Shown here in pieces: positions 1 through 8,072 of a DNA stretch of 64,000 bases. Under the pieces are notes generated by a model. It ran no database searches and was not told where the DNA came from. It worked only from the letters and a program-made list of their open reading frames with translations. The stretch covers positions 4,111 through 68,110 of the forward strand of contig JACPFV010000033.1 in assembly GCA_016182805.1 (NCBI GenBank). The letters run 5' to 3'. Source of the stretch: Gammaproteobacteria bacterium. Its GTDB lineage: Bacteria; Pseudomonadota; Gammaproteobacteria; Nevskiales; Nevskiaceae. How positions within the stretch are numbered: the first letter of the stretch is position 1; the number at the start of each line of letters is the position of its first letter. A program made the position numbers and the translations under genes.

Positions 1-1284
1 GCCGAGCACCGTCGGCAACTCCAGGATCGTGGTCGGCCGCGGCGTGGGGTTGGCGCCATTGATGTCGTCGAACTCGCCGATGCCGACGCGCACGGCATCG
101 GAACGCGCGCGCACCTCAACCACCGGCTGCGGCACGCCCATGCGCGCGCAGTCGATGCGCTCGGGCCAGGCGGCGGCCTCGCCGCCGTCCGCGAACATCT
201 TGAGGTTCAGGCTGAGTCCGGCGACGTTGACACCCGGCAGCTCGACCTGGACGTATCCGGCGGAGGTGTGGGCGACCGTGCGCGGCTCGCCGCCGCTCTT
301 GCGGCCGGCCGGGCCGGTGGCCGTGCGCGTGCTCGTGTACTGGCTGGCCCGCACCGTCCCCGGCGTGCCGAGAAGGCCCAGCAGCGGGGGAATCGTCACC
401 TCGATGCCGCGGTCGCCCACCGTGCGCTCGAGCGTGCCGAGGACCAGCGCGCCGACGTTGACGAGCGTGTCCTCGGCCGGGTCCTCCCAGCCGGGCTCGA
501 CCCCGATCAGGTCGCCGGGCACGATCTGCGCGGTGCCGTCCATCGCGCCGGCGATCGTGGCGATGGCGTTGCGCACCGTCCCCTCGGTGAAATCCAGCAG
601 GGCGTCGAACAGGTTCACGCCGGAGATCTCGGTCACGAGAAACTCGTCGGTCTGCGCGAACCCCAGCCCGGCGCTCAAGTCGTCCAGCTTGACCGATACG
701 TCCAGGAACGACTGGTAGGAGCCCAGCGTGACGTTCAAACCGGGGTCCAGCGGAGCGCCGTACGGCACCAGCGTCAGCGACGGGTTGAGGTTGGCGATCC
801 GGCCCGACACCGACAGGGACGCGACCCGCTCCGACTTGGCCGACGCCGTCGCCGCCATCGTCCGCCCGGCGGCGTCGCCGGTCAGCGCCGGCAGCAGGCG
901 CGCCGGGGTCGGCGTGGACAGGCGCACCCGCACGGCGTACGCCTGCTCGTCCGCGGTCGGCTCGAAGTAGCGCGTGCCGTCGCCGTCCACCGCCTCCGCG
1001 CCCAGCGCCACGGAGCTTGCTTCCAGATAGTCGGCACTGCCGCCGTTGGTGAGCACGCTGCGCAGGGCCTCGGCCTGCGCCGCCGCCAGGCGGTCCTCGA
1101 CCGGGCCCAGGCATTCGGTCGCCACGCGCGCCGCGTCCATCGCCGCGAGGTTGGCGATGCGTTGCAGGTCGCGCTGGCCCAGGTACAGGCGGCCGACGTC
1201 GACCGCCAGCGCCAGCGCGGCGATCGCGAGCAGCAGCGTAGCGGCCGCGAGGACCGCCACCGCGCCGCCATGCCGCCGCCGCAT
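1..1284 (-). CDS. tadG: TadG-like pilus assembly protein (partial, 3' end off window)
   Basis: The frame is open from an ATG at 1284 to the left edge (428 codons) without a stop. The N-terminus is a Tad-domain signature: arginine-rich start, GAVAVLAAATLLLAIAALAL membrane segment, then VDVGRLYLGQRDLQRIAN, as in Flp pilus TadG proteins. The rest is a long secreted domain without motifs I can name. The protein would be anchored in the inner membrane and act in Flp pilus assembly. It lies 3 nt after the DUF3613 gene as the last visible gene of the tad operon. The C-terminus is not visible. Confidence 0.82.
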   Translation of the reverse strand, partial: MRRRHGGAVAVLAAATLLLAIAALALAVDVGRLYLGQRDLQRIANLAAMDAARVATECLGPVEDRLAAAQAEALRSVLTNGGSADYLEASSVALGAEAVDGDGTRYFEPTADEQAYAVRVRLSTPTPARLLPALTGDAAGRTMAATASAKSERVASLSVSGRIANLNPSLTLVPYGAPLDPGLNVTLGSYQSFLDVSVKLDDLSAGLGFAQTDEFLVTEISGVNLFDALLDFTEGTVRNAIATIAGAMDGTAQIVPGDLIGVEPGWEDPAEDTLVNVGALVLGTLERTVGDRGIEVTIPPLLGLLGTPGTVRASQYTSTRTATGPAGRKSGGEPRTVAHTSAGYVQVELPGVNVAGLSLNLKMFADGGEAAAWPERIDCARMGVPQPVVEVRARSDAVRVGIGEFDDINGANPTPRPTTILELPTVLG

Positions 1285-1287
1285 CGC

Positions 1288-1557
1288 CTAGTCCTGCTCG
1301 ACGAAGCGCTTGCGGTTGTAGCTTTCCGGCACCGGGTGCGAAAAGCTCTTGAGATAGCGCTGGTAGATGCGGTCGGCGGCGTCGCCCGGCAGCGGGCGCG
1401 CGGCGCCGAGCGCGGCGTGGTTGGAGCGTTGCAAGTCCAGCCACTTGGCGGTCTGCCGCCCGAGCGGCGCCGGCTCGGCCGCCTGCGCGGCGCACGAGAA
1501 CAACGACGCGACCAGCATCCAGCCCGCAACCGATCCGATGCCCGCCTTTCTGCCCAT
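1288..1557 (-). CDS. DUF3613-like small exported protein of the tad locus
   Basis: An 89-residue protein with a signal peptide (MGRKAGIGSVAGWMLVASLF, then a small-residue stretch ending AQA). The mature part contains LGRQTAKWLDLQRSN and, near the end, YQRYLKSFSHPVPESY. This combination resembles DUF3613, a family repeatedly found in beta- and gammaproteobacterial tad loci; its function is unknown. It sits 4 nt after tadD and 3 nt before tadG, so it is almost certainly co-transcribed with them. A periplasmic role in pilus assembly is inference from location only. Confidence 0.75.
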   Translation of the reverse strand: MGRKAGIGSVAGWMLVASLFSCAAQAAEPAPLGRQTAKWLDLQRSNHAALGAARPLPGDAADRIYQRYLKSFSHPVPESYNRKRFVEQD

Positions 1558-1561
1558 GGCC

Positions 1562-2257
1562 CTAGCTCCTGGCTGCGCCGCGGCCCGCGGCGCGGCCTTT
1601 CAGACTTTGCGCTTCCTGCCGCAGGCCGGCAAGCGCGTTCTCCGACAGGCCGGCCTGCTGCGCCATGCGCCGCACGCCCGCCTCGTCGCCCTGCAGGATC
1701 AGCAGCACGATCATGTTGTTGACGCTACGCCCGCCGCCGGGGTCCAGCTCGACCGCGGTGGCCAGTTCGGCGCGCGCCTCCTTATAGCGGCCGGCCAGCA
1801 TCAGCGCGTAGCCGAGGTCGTTGCGCGCCTCGACGTCGGTGGGCCCGCGCCGCACCGCCTGCTGCAGATGGCCGATCGCGGCCGGCAGGTTGCGCTCGGC
1901 GTACAGCAGGCCCAGGCCGTGGTACGCGGGGCCGGCCAGCGCGCCGTCGAGCAGTTCGCGGTACAAGGCCTCCGCCTCCGCGACGCGCTCCAGCCTGCGC
2001 AACGCCTCGGCTTCCAGGAAGCGCAACTCGAGCGACGCCGGACGCGCGTTCTTCTGCGCCTGGATGTGCGCCAGCGCCGCATAGTACTGGCCCTTGGCCA
2101 GCATGCCGCGCACCAGGTCGGTGTGGACGCGCTGGTCCTGCGCCTCGGCGCCGGCGCCGTCGGCGGCCGGCGCCACCGCGCGCGGCGCCGCGCAGCCGGC
2201 GCAGGCGGCGGCAAGCGCGAGGGCGAGGGCGAGGGCGAGGGCGAGGACGGGCCTCAT
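1562..2257 (-). CDS. tadD: TadD, TPR lipoprotein of the Flp pilus
   Basis: 231 residues. A lipoprotein signal has an unusual LALALALALALA core, followed by a lipobox-like AAAC. The mature part is made of TPR units (for example GPAYHGLGLLYAERN and DVEARNDLGYALMLAGRYKEA). TadD proteins are outer-membrane-associated lipoproteins needed for Tad pilus biogenesis, thought to help the secretin. The ATG at 2257 was chosen because it overlaps the tadC stop as ATGA and gives a complete lipoprotein signal. The repeat in the signal peptide is encoded by a DNA hexamer repeat (see 2217-2246). Confidence 0.85.
   Translation of the reverse strand: MRPVLALALALALALAAACAGCAAPRAVAPAADGAGAEAQDQRVHTDLVRGMLAKGQYYAALAHIQAQKNARPASLELRFLEAEALRRLERVAEAEALYRELLDGALAGPAYHGLGLLYAERNLPAAIGHLQQAVRRGPTDVEARNDLGYALMLAGRYKEARAELATAVELDPGGGRSVNNMIVLLILQGDEAGVRRMAQQAGLSENALAGLRQEAQSLKGRAAGRGAARS
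2217..2246. repeat. Hexanucleotide tandem repeat in the tadD signal peptide
   Basis: Five perfect head-to-tail copies of GCGAGG on the plus strand. Read on the minus strand they encode Leu-Ala pairs in the hydrophobic core of the TadD lipoprotein signal. Copy-number change would alter core length by two residues without breaking the frame. Confidence 0.9.
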
Positions 2258-3198
2258 CGGCCCGCCGCCTGCCCGAGGACGCGCAGGATCGAGACGAACG
2301 CCGGGCCGGCGACGAAGATCAGCAGCGCGGGGAAGAAGAACATCACCATGACCACGGTCATGCGCCCGGACATGCGGTTGACGCGCTCGCGCATGTCCAG
2401 CGCGCGGCGCTCCTCCAGCAGCTTGAGCATGTCCAGCAGCGGCTCGCGGATCTCGCCGCCGTAGCGGTCCACCTGCCGCAGCACGGCCAGCACGCCGGTC
2501 AGGTCGGCCACGTCGAGTCCCTCGGCCAGGCCGCGCAGCGCGTCGCCGGTGTCGGCGCCGGCCTCCAGCTGGCGCAGCACCAGCTCGAATTCGCGGCCCA
2601 GCTCCGGCAGCACGCCGCCGCCCTCGCGCACCAGGCTGGCGAAGGCCTGGCGCGTGGACAGGCCGGCCTCGAACAGCAGCACCAGCAAGTGCGCGAACAG
2701 CGGCACCTCCTGCTTGATGCGCTCGCGCCGCCCCTCGGCGGCGCCGCGCAGCACGTAGCGCGGGATCAGCACGGACAGGATCACCGCCATCAAGGCGTAA
2801 AGTACGATGAAGATGGTGCGCGTCTGTTCGCCCTTGAAGGTCCACAGCGCCGCGACCACGAGGACGCCGAGCAGCGGGCAGGCGGCCTGGAACGCGTACC
2901 ACAGCGCCCGCGCCGGCGTGCTGCGCCAGCCGGCCTGCACCAGCAGGCGCGCGCTCTCGCCCTCCGTGTCCACCAGGCGCTCGAGGTCGCGGCCGCGCCG
3001 CACCAGCTGCGCCAGCAGCGGCGCGCCGCCGGCGCTCTCCTCGACCTCGTCGCGCAGGCCGACGCCGGCGCCCTGCAGCCGCTGCTGCAAGCGCATCTGG
3101 CCGCGCGCCTGGTACAGCAGCAGGGCCATGAAGCCGAGCGCCAGCACGCCGACCAGCAGCGCGGCGCCGACCACCAGGGCGTAGATCTGCGTAGTCAT
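2254..3198 (-). CDS. tadC: TadC, inner-membrane platform protein of the Flp pilus
   Basis: 314 residues with the T2SF/TadC layout: an N-terminal membrane segment (MTTQIYALVVGAALLVGVLA), a cytoplasmic stretch, two membrane segments in the middle, a conserved helical domain (RIKQEVPLFAHLLVLLFEAG, then GLSTRQAF), and a C-terminal hydrophobic hairpin (VVMVMFFFPALLIFVAGPAF). With TadB it should form the membrane platform driven by the TadA ATPase. The start overlaps the end of tadB and the stop overlaps tadD by 4 nt, implying translational coupling. Confidence 0.88.
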   Translation of the reverse strand: MTTQIYALVVGAALLVGVLALGFMALLLYQARGQMRLQQRLQGAGVGLRDEVEESAGGAPLLAQLVRRGRDLERLVDTEGESARLLVQAGWRSTPARALWYAFQAACPLLGVLVVAALWTFKGEQTRTIFIVLYALMAVILSVLIPRYVLRGAAEGRRERIKQEVPLFAHLLVLLFEAGLSTRQAFASLVREGGGVLPELGREFELVLRQLEAGADTGDALRGLAEGLDVADLTGVLAVLRQVDRYGGEIREPLLDMLKLLEERRALDMRERVNRMSGRMTVVMVMFFFPALLIFVAGPAFVSILRVLGQAAGR

Positions 3199-4133
3199 GC
3201 GCCCGGGTCTCCGGCGGAGCGCACCATGCGCCAGATCGCGAACATGCCGGCCAGTTGCAGCAGCAGCGAGACCACCAGCAGGGTGCGGCCGCCGGGCTGC
3301 GCCCACATGTCGGCGTAGTACTTCGGGTTCTGCACGTAGATGTAGAGCGTGAGGCTGATGACGATGCCGGCCAGGACCCAGGCGGAGAAGCGCGTCTCGG
3401 CGGTCAGGGCCTTCAGCTCGCGCGCGGCGACGTCGCGCGAGCGCACGGCGTTCATCAGGCTCTTGAGGATGTTGCGCAGGCTGCCGCCGTACTTGCGGTT
3501 GATCGCCGCGGCCAGGCCCAGGACCTTGAGGTCGCGCAGGTGGTGGATCTCGGCCGTCTCCACCAGCACGTCCTCGACCGCCGCGCCCAGGCGCACCTGG
3601 CGCCCCACCGACAGGAACAGCGTGCGCGTCGGCTCCGTGCTCCCGCGCGCGGCGGCGGCCAGCGACTCGTCCAGGGTGTTGCCGGCGGACAGTATGCGGA
3701 TCACCGACTCCAGGTAGCCCGGCAGCTGCTCCAGGATCAGGGCGCGGCGCTTGGCGCCGCGCCCGGCGAGCCAGGCATAGCCGAGCGCGGCGATCACGCC
3801 GATCGCCAGCACGCCGGCCACCGGGCCGAACAGCATCAGCGTCAGCGGCACCAGCAGGAGCAGCACCAGCAGGCCGCGGCTCACGGTCTGCGGCTCGACC
3901 TCGGCGCCGGTGCGCCACAGCAGGTACGCGGCCGAGCGCACCAGCGGGTTGCCTATGCGCTCGTCGCGCGGCAGCAGCGCGACCTCGACGTCGGCGGCGG
4001 CGCCCATCGCGCGCAGACGCAGCATCGCGCTCTCCTGGCGCTCGCGCTGGCCGGCGCGCGCCAGCACCACGATCGCCACGGCGGCGGCGCCGAGCGCGAA
4101 CAGGAAGAACGCCAGGCTGGCCAGCAGCGTCAC
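3195..4133 (-). CDS. tadB: TadB, inner-membrane platform protein of the Flp pilus
   Basis: 312 residues from a GTG start at 4133 that overlaps the tadA stop (GTGA). It has an N-terminal membrane anchor, a central hydrophobic pair (SRGLLVLLLLVPLTLMLFGP), the T2SF domain (LEQLPGYLESVIRILSAGNT and KYGGSLRNILKSLMNAVRSR) and a C-terminal pair of membrane segments. It is a paralogue of TadC and its partner in the assembly platform. The GTG is preferred over upstream in-frame codons because only it respects the tadA boundary. Confidence 0.88.
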   Translation of the reverse strand: MTLLASLAFFLFALGAAAVAIVVLARAGQRERQESAMLRLRAMGAAADVEVALLPRDERIGNPLVRSAAYLLWRTGAEVEPQTVSRGLLVLLLLVPLTLMLFGPVAGVLAIGVIAALGYAWLAGRGAKRRALILEQLPGYLESVIRILSAGNTLDESLAAAARGSTEPTRTLFLSVGRQVRLGAAVEDVLVETAEIHHLRDLKVLGLAAAINRKYGGSLRNILKSLMNAVRSRDVAARELKALTAETRFSAWVLAGIVISLTLYIYVQNPKYYADMWAQPGGRTLLVVSLLLQLAGMFAIWRMVRSAGDPGA

Positions 4134-5347
4134 GGCGCCTCCCGGCAGTCGACGTGGCGTTCGCGCTCGAGGTCGTAGCGGAACACGTCGTGCATCGCGA
4201 GTTGCCCGTCGCGCAGCCCGCGCACCTCGACCACCGACATCAGCCGCCGCGGGCCGCTCGGCAGGCGCGCGACGTGCACCAGCAGCTGGATCGCGGCCGC
4301 GACCTGGCCGCGGAACGTCTGCTCGCTGCCGGTGTAGCCGGCGAAGCCGGCCAGCAGCTCCAGGCGGTGGATGGCGTCGCGCGGACTGTTGGCGTGCAGC
4401 GTGGTCATCGAACCGTCGTGGCCGGTGTTCATCGCCTGCAGCATGTCCAGCACCTCGTCGCCGCGCACCTCGCCGACGATGATGCGGTCGGGGCGCATGC
4501 GCAGCGCGTTGCGCACCAGGTCGCGCGCGGTCACCGCGCGCTGCCCCTCCAGGTTCGGCGGGCGCGTCTCCAGGCGCACGGTGTGTTCGTGGTGCAGGCG
4601 CAGCTCGGCGGCGTCCTCGATGGTGATGACGCGCTCGCCGTTCGGGATCCACTGCGACAGCAGGTTGAGGAACGTGGTCTTGCCGGAGCCGGTACCGCCG
4701 ATCACGATCAGATTGGTGCGCTTCTCGACGCGCTCCTTGAGGTAGTCCAGCTCGCCCTGCGACACGCTGCCCATGCGCAGCAGGTCCTCTGCCGACAGCG
4801 GCGTCTTGCGGAACTTGCGGATCGACAGGCACGGCCCGTCCAGCGCGATCGGCGGGATGATGGCGTTGACGCGCGAGCCGTCGGACAGGCGCGCGTCGAC
4901 CATCGGCGTGGACTCGTCCACGCGGCGGCCGATCGGCGCCAGGATGCGCTGGATCACGCGCACCACGTGGGTGTCGTCGACGAAGCGCACCGGCACCGCG
5001 GACAGCCGGCCCTCGCGCTCGACGAACACCGCGTTGGGGCCGTTGACGATGATGTCGTTGACCGTGTCGTCCTCGACCAGCGCCTGGATCGGGCCGAAGC
5101 CGACCAGCTCGTGCAGCGCGTCGCGCGCCAGCACCTCGGCCTCGCGCGCGTTGACCGCCAGCTTCTGCTCGACTACGTAGCGCCGCACCTGCTCCAGCAC
5201 GAAGCGCTCGGTCTTGGCCGGCGGCCAGCGGTCGATATCGAGGTCGCGCTCCTCGATCTGCGCAATCAGGTGCCGGTGCAGCGCGCTCTTGAGCTGCTGG
5301 TACTGGTCCGACAGGCGGAACCGCGAGACCTGCTCGGGCGTACTCAT
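4130..5347 (-). CDS. tadA: TadA/CpaF, secretion ATPase powering the Flp pilus
   Basis: 405 residues, the usual CpaF length. A CpaF-type N-terminal domain (residues 1-110, with LVGFGPIQALVEDDTVNDII) precedes the ATPase core: Walker A GGTGSGKTT near 217-225, an Asp/Glu box (ITIEDAAELRL) and a Walker B region (RMRPDRIIVGEVRGDEVLDM), then the conserved TGHDGSMTTLHANSPRDA. It is a cytoplasmic hexameric ATPase coupling hydrolysis to pilin extrusion through TadB/TadC. It overlaps cpaE and tadB by 4 nt each. Confidence 0.95.
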   Translation of the reverse strand: MSTPEQVSRFRLSDQYQQLKSALHRHLIAQIEERDLDIDRWPPAKTERFVLEQVRRYVVEQKLAVNAREAEVLARDALHELVGFGPIQALVEDDTVNDIIVNGPNAVFVEREGRLSAVPVRFVDDTHVVRVIQRILAPIGRRVDESTPMVDARLSDGSRVNAIIPPIALDGPCLSIRKFRKTPLSAEDLLRMGSVSQGELDYLKERVEKRTNLIVIGGTGSGKTTFLNLLSQWIPNGERVITIEDAAELRLHHEHTVRLETRPPNLEGQRAVTARDLVRNALRMRPDRIIVGEVRGDEVLDMLQAMNTGHDGSMTTLHANSPRDAIHRLELLAGFAGYTGSEQTFRGQVAAAIQLLVHVARLPSGPRRLMSVVEVRGLRDGQLAMHDVFRYDLERERHVDCREAP

Positions 5348-6540
5348 GCGAACAGCCGCGCCAGCCAGCCCTGCGCCTCGCCGATCACGGCCTGGCCGGT
5401 CAGCAGGTAGTCGGCGAGCCGGCGCACGTCGGCGCAGTACGGGTCCTTTGGAGCCACCGTGAATATCGGCTCGCCCGTATTCATCGAATGCATGCGGTTG
5501 CCGGCCTGGCCGCCGGCCAGGGTCCCGACCAGCGGCAGGTCCAGCAGCTGCGCCAGGCTCTCCGGCTCCAGCCCGAGGCGCCGCCGGAAGTTGTCCACCA
5601 CCAGGCCGGTGCGGTCCAGCGGGCAGTCTTCCAGGCGCAGCGCGCGCAGCAGGAACTTGCTATGGCGGCTCTTGAGGATCGACTGGTCCGACAGCAGCAG
5701 GCTGCGGTCCGCCTGGGTCACGACGCCGGCCAGCGCCGGCAGCGGCGCCTGGCCGTCGAGCGTCACGATCGTCACCGCAAACAGGGTGCGGAAGATTTGC
5801 AGCAGCTTGAGCAGGTCGTCCGGGCTGAACTGCGGGCGCCCGACCAGGTCCTCCGGCAGCGACAGCACGAACAGGCCGCTGCCGTGGCGCGAGAACGCGG
5901 TGTCGATCAGCGTCTGGTCGCAGCGGTAGACGTCGTTGATCGCGTCCAGCACGCTGTACGACTGCGAGATGTTGAGGAAGATCGCCGCGGCGCCGGGCGG
6001 CGTGGCGAGGTCCACCAGCAGCACGCGCTCGGTGGCGCGGCCCATCTTGTCGACGCAGGCCAGCGCTAGGTGCTCGGCGGCGAACGCGATGCCTCCGTCG
6101 GGGTGACAGCCGACCAGGGCGTGCAGCTGCCCCTGCCGCTGTCCGGCGCGGGTGGCCGAGCCGCCGCGGCGCAGCAGCTTGCCGAGCTGGCCGGCGACCG
6201 AGCCGTCGTCGCGGCCGAGCAGGAAGAAGTCGCGCGCCCCGGAGCGCATCGCGGCCAGCACCACGTCGGGCGAGCGGTCCTGGCCGACGCCGACCACCGG
6301 CAGATCCGGGAATCGCTCGGTCAGGCGCTCGATCCAGCTCGCGCGCGCCGCGATGTTGGCGCTGTCGAACTGGAAGAACGCGAGGTCCACGCGCCCCGCC
6401 GCCTCGATGCGGGTCAGCAGCTCCTCGGCGTCGGCCGGCCGCAGCAGCGACACCTCGGCCGCCGCGCCGAGCGCGTTCTGCAGCCAGTTCAGGTAGACCG
6501 GGTCGTCGGCGACGACGACGGCCTGGGTCTTCACGCTCAT
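5344..6540 (-). CDS. cpaE: CpaE/TadZ, pilus localisation ATPase-like protein, degenerate Walker A
   Basis: 398 residues. The N-terminal receiver-like domain (QAVVVADDPVYLNWLQNALG to ARDFFLLGRDD) is followed by a MinD/ParA-like domain, the TadZ architecture that places Tad machinery at poles in other bacteria. The expected KGGxGxTT phosphate loop is replaced by LVGCHPDGGIAFAAEHLA and the Walker A' region reads VLLVDLATPPG, so nucleotide binding may be lost or altered. The C-terminal region (TLVTLDG-like strand, LLLSDQSILKSRHSKFLL) still fits the family. ATG 6540 overlaps the cpaC stop. Confidence 0.85.
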   Translation of the reverse strand: MSVKTQAVVVADDPVYLNWLQNALGAAAEVSLLRPADAEELLTRIEAAGRVDLAFFQFDSANIAARASWIERLTERFPDLPVVGVGQDRSPDVVLAAMRSGARDFFLLGRDDGSVAGQLGKLLRRGGSATRAGQRQGQLHALVGCHPDGGIAFAAEHLALACVDKMGRATERVLLVDLATPPGAAAIFLNISQSYSVLDAINDVYRCDQTLIDTAFSRHGSGLFVLSLPEDLVGRPQFSPDDLLKLLQIFRTLFAVTIVTLDGQAPLPALAGVVTQADRSLLLSDQSILKSRHSKFLLRALRLEDCPLDRTGLVVDNFRRRLGLEPESLAQLLDLPLVGTLAGGQAGNRMHSMNTGEPIFTVAPKDPYCADVRRLADYLLTGQAVIGEAQGWLARLFA

Positions 6541-8072
6541 CGGCTGAAGCCGGTCGGCGGCGTGCGGAAGTCGCCGGTCTCGCCGAAGATCACCTGGGCG
6601 GTGGTCGGCCGGTAGCGGTCGTACTCCGCGCCCGGCAGCTCCGGCAGGCGCGCCCGCGCCGCCAGCGGCCGCACCAGGTGCGGCGTCACCACCATGATCA
6701 GCTCCTTCTCTTCCCGCGACGTCTGCGCCGACTTGAAGAACGCGCCGAGCACCGGCAGGTCGGCCAGCCAGGGCACCTTGTCGACGTTGGTCAGCAGGTT
6801 GTTGCTGACCAGGCCGGAGATGACGAAGCTCTCGCCGTCGCCCAGCTCGACCGTGGTGTCGGTGCGGCGCACCGCGAGCGAGGGCACCGCGACGCCGCCG
6901 ATGGAGACCGCGGCGGAGAAGTTCAGGTCGCTGACCTCCGGCGCCACCTTCAGCGCGATGCGGTCGGCGGCCAGGATCGTCGGCGTCAGCGTCAGGCGCA
7001 CGCCGAATTCCTTGTACTGGATCGTGATGCCGTTCTGGCCCTGCGAGACCGGCACCGGGAACTCGCCGCCGGCCAGGAAGCTCGCGGTCTGACCGCTCAT
7101 CGCCACCAGGCTCGGCTCGGCCAGCGTGCGCGCCAGGCCCTTGCCCTCCAGCAGCGACAGGATGCCGAGCAGCCCGCGGCCGGGGTCGCCGACCACGAGG
7201 TTGAACGCATTCTGGATCGGCAGCAGGCCGGACGCCGACCCGTACGGCGCCCACGGCACGTCGGTCGCCTGCAGGCTGTTGATCGAGCCGGGCGGCGCCA
7301 GGCCGGCGGTGGTATTGCCGCTGCTGCGCAGCACGTTGAGGCCGTACTGCTGGATCGTGCGGCGGCTGATCTCGGCGATGCGGATATCGGTCATCACCTG
7401 CGATTCGAGCTGCACGCGGCTGGTGTCCGCCACCGGCTTGTCGCTGCCGGCGCGCGCCTCCTGCAGCGCACGCTGGTGCGCCGGCAGGCTGGGCAGGCGG
7501 CCGTCCAGGCGGCCGGGCTCGATCACGGCCTGCTTCAGATCGGGATCGGCGGCGCGGCGCGCTGCGACCTGCGGGTCGCGGATCGGCACGACGCGCAGGC
7601 GGTACTGCTTGGTGGCGGCGCCGCTCCACAGCAGCAGGCTGGTGAGGCCGGCCTGCTTGCCGGTGATCAGCAGCTCGCGCCGGTTGATGACGTCCACGTT
7701 GGCCACCGCCGGGTTGCCGACGGCAACGCGGTCGATGCCCAGCGCCTCGCGCACCAGGCGGTGCGTGCCCGCCTCCACCTCCAGGGCCGCCGGCTCGGCC
7801 GGCGACGACGCCTTGGGGTCGGCCGGCGGCTTGCCGGCGGGCGGCCTGGCGTCGGCCGGTGCCTTGGCCGTGGCGGCGGGCTTAGGTGCGACGGCGGGCT
7901 TGGTCTCTGCGGCAGGCTTGGTCTCGGCGGCGGCCTTGGGCGCGGACTGCGCCTCGTCCTCGAACGGAACCTTGACCTCCGGCGCGGCCGGCGCCGCCGC
8001 CTGCTGGGCGGCCGCCAGCGCGCACGCAAGCAGCAGTCCCGCACCCGCACCCAGTCTCGCCGCTCGCCTCAT
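6537..8072 (-). CDS. cpaC: CpaC/RcpA, outer-membrane secretin of the Flp pilus
   Basis: 511 residues. A signal peptide ([20 protein letters not shown], then AAAQ) leads into an unusually long Ala/Pro/Lys-rich linker (about residues 25-95) made of repeated TKPA-like units. Next come a BON-like pilus domain (HRLVREALGIDRVAVGNPAV) and the secretin domain (GKGLARTLAEPSLVAMSGQT and FLAGGEFPVPVSQGQNGITI), ending in the conserved VTPHLVRPL block. It forms the outer-membrane pore for the pilus. The start lies inside the tail of the frameshifted cpaB frame; an AAGG ribosome-binding site precedes it. Confidence 0.93.
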   Translation of the reverse strand: MRRAARLGAGAGLLLACALAAAQQAAAPAAPEVKVPFEDEAQSAPKAAAETKPAAETKPAVAPKPAATAKAPADARPPAGKPPADPKASSPAEPAALEVEAGTHRLVREALGIDRVAVGNPAVANVDVINRRELLITGKQAGLTSLLLWSGAATKQYRLRVVPIRDPQVAARRAADPDLKQAVIEPGRLDGRLPSLPAHQRALQEARAGSDKPVADTSRVQLESQVMTDIRIAEISRRTIQQYGLNVLRSSGNTTAGLAPPGSINSLQATDVPWAPYGSASGLLPIQNAFNLVVGDPGRGLLGILSLLEGKGLARTLAEPSLVAMSGQTASFLAGGEFPVPVSQGQNGITIQYKEFGVRLTLTPTILAADRIALKVAPEVSDLNFSAAVSIGGVAVPSLAVRRTDTTVELGDGESFVISGLVSNNLLTNVDKVPWLADLPVLGAFFKSAQTSREEKELIMVVTPHLVRPLAARARLPELPGAEYDRYRPTTAQVIFGETGDFRTPPTGFSR

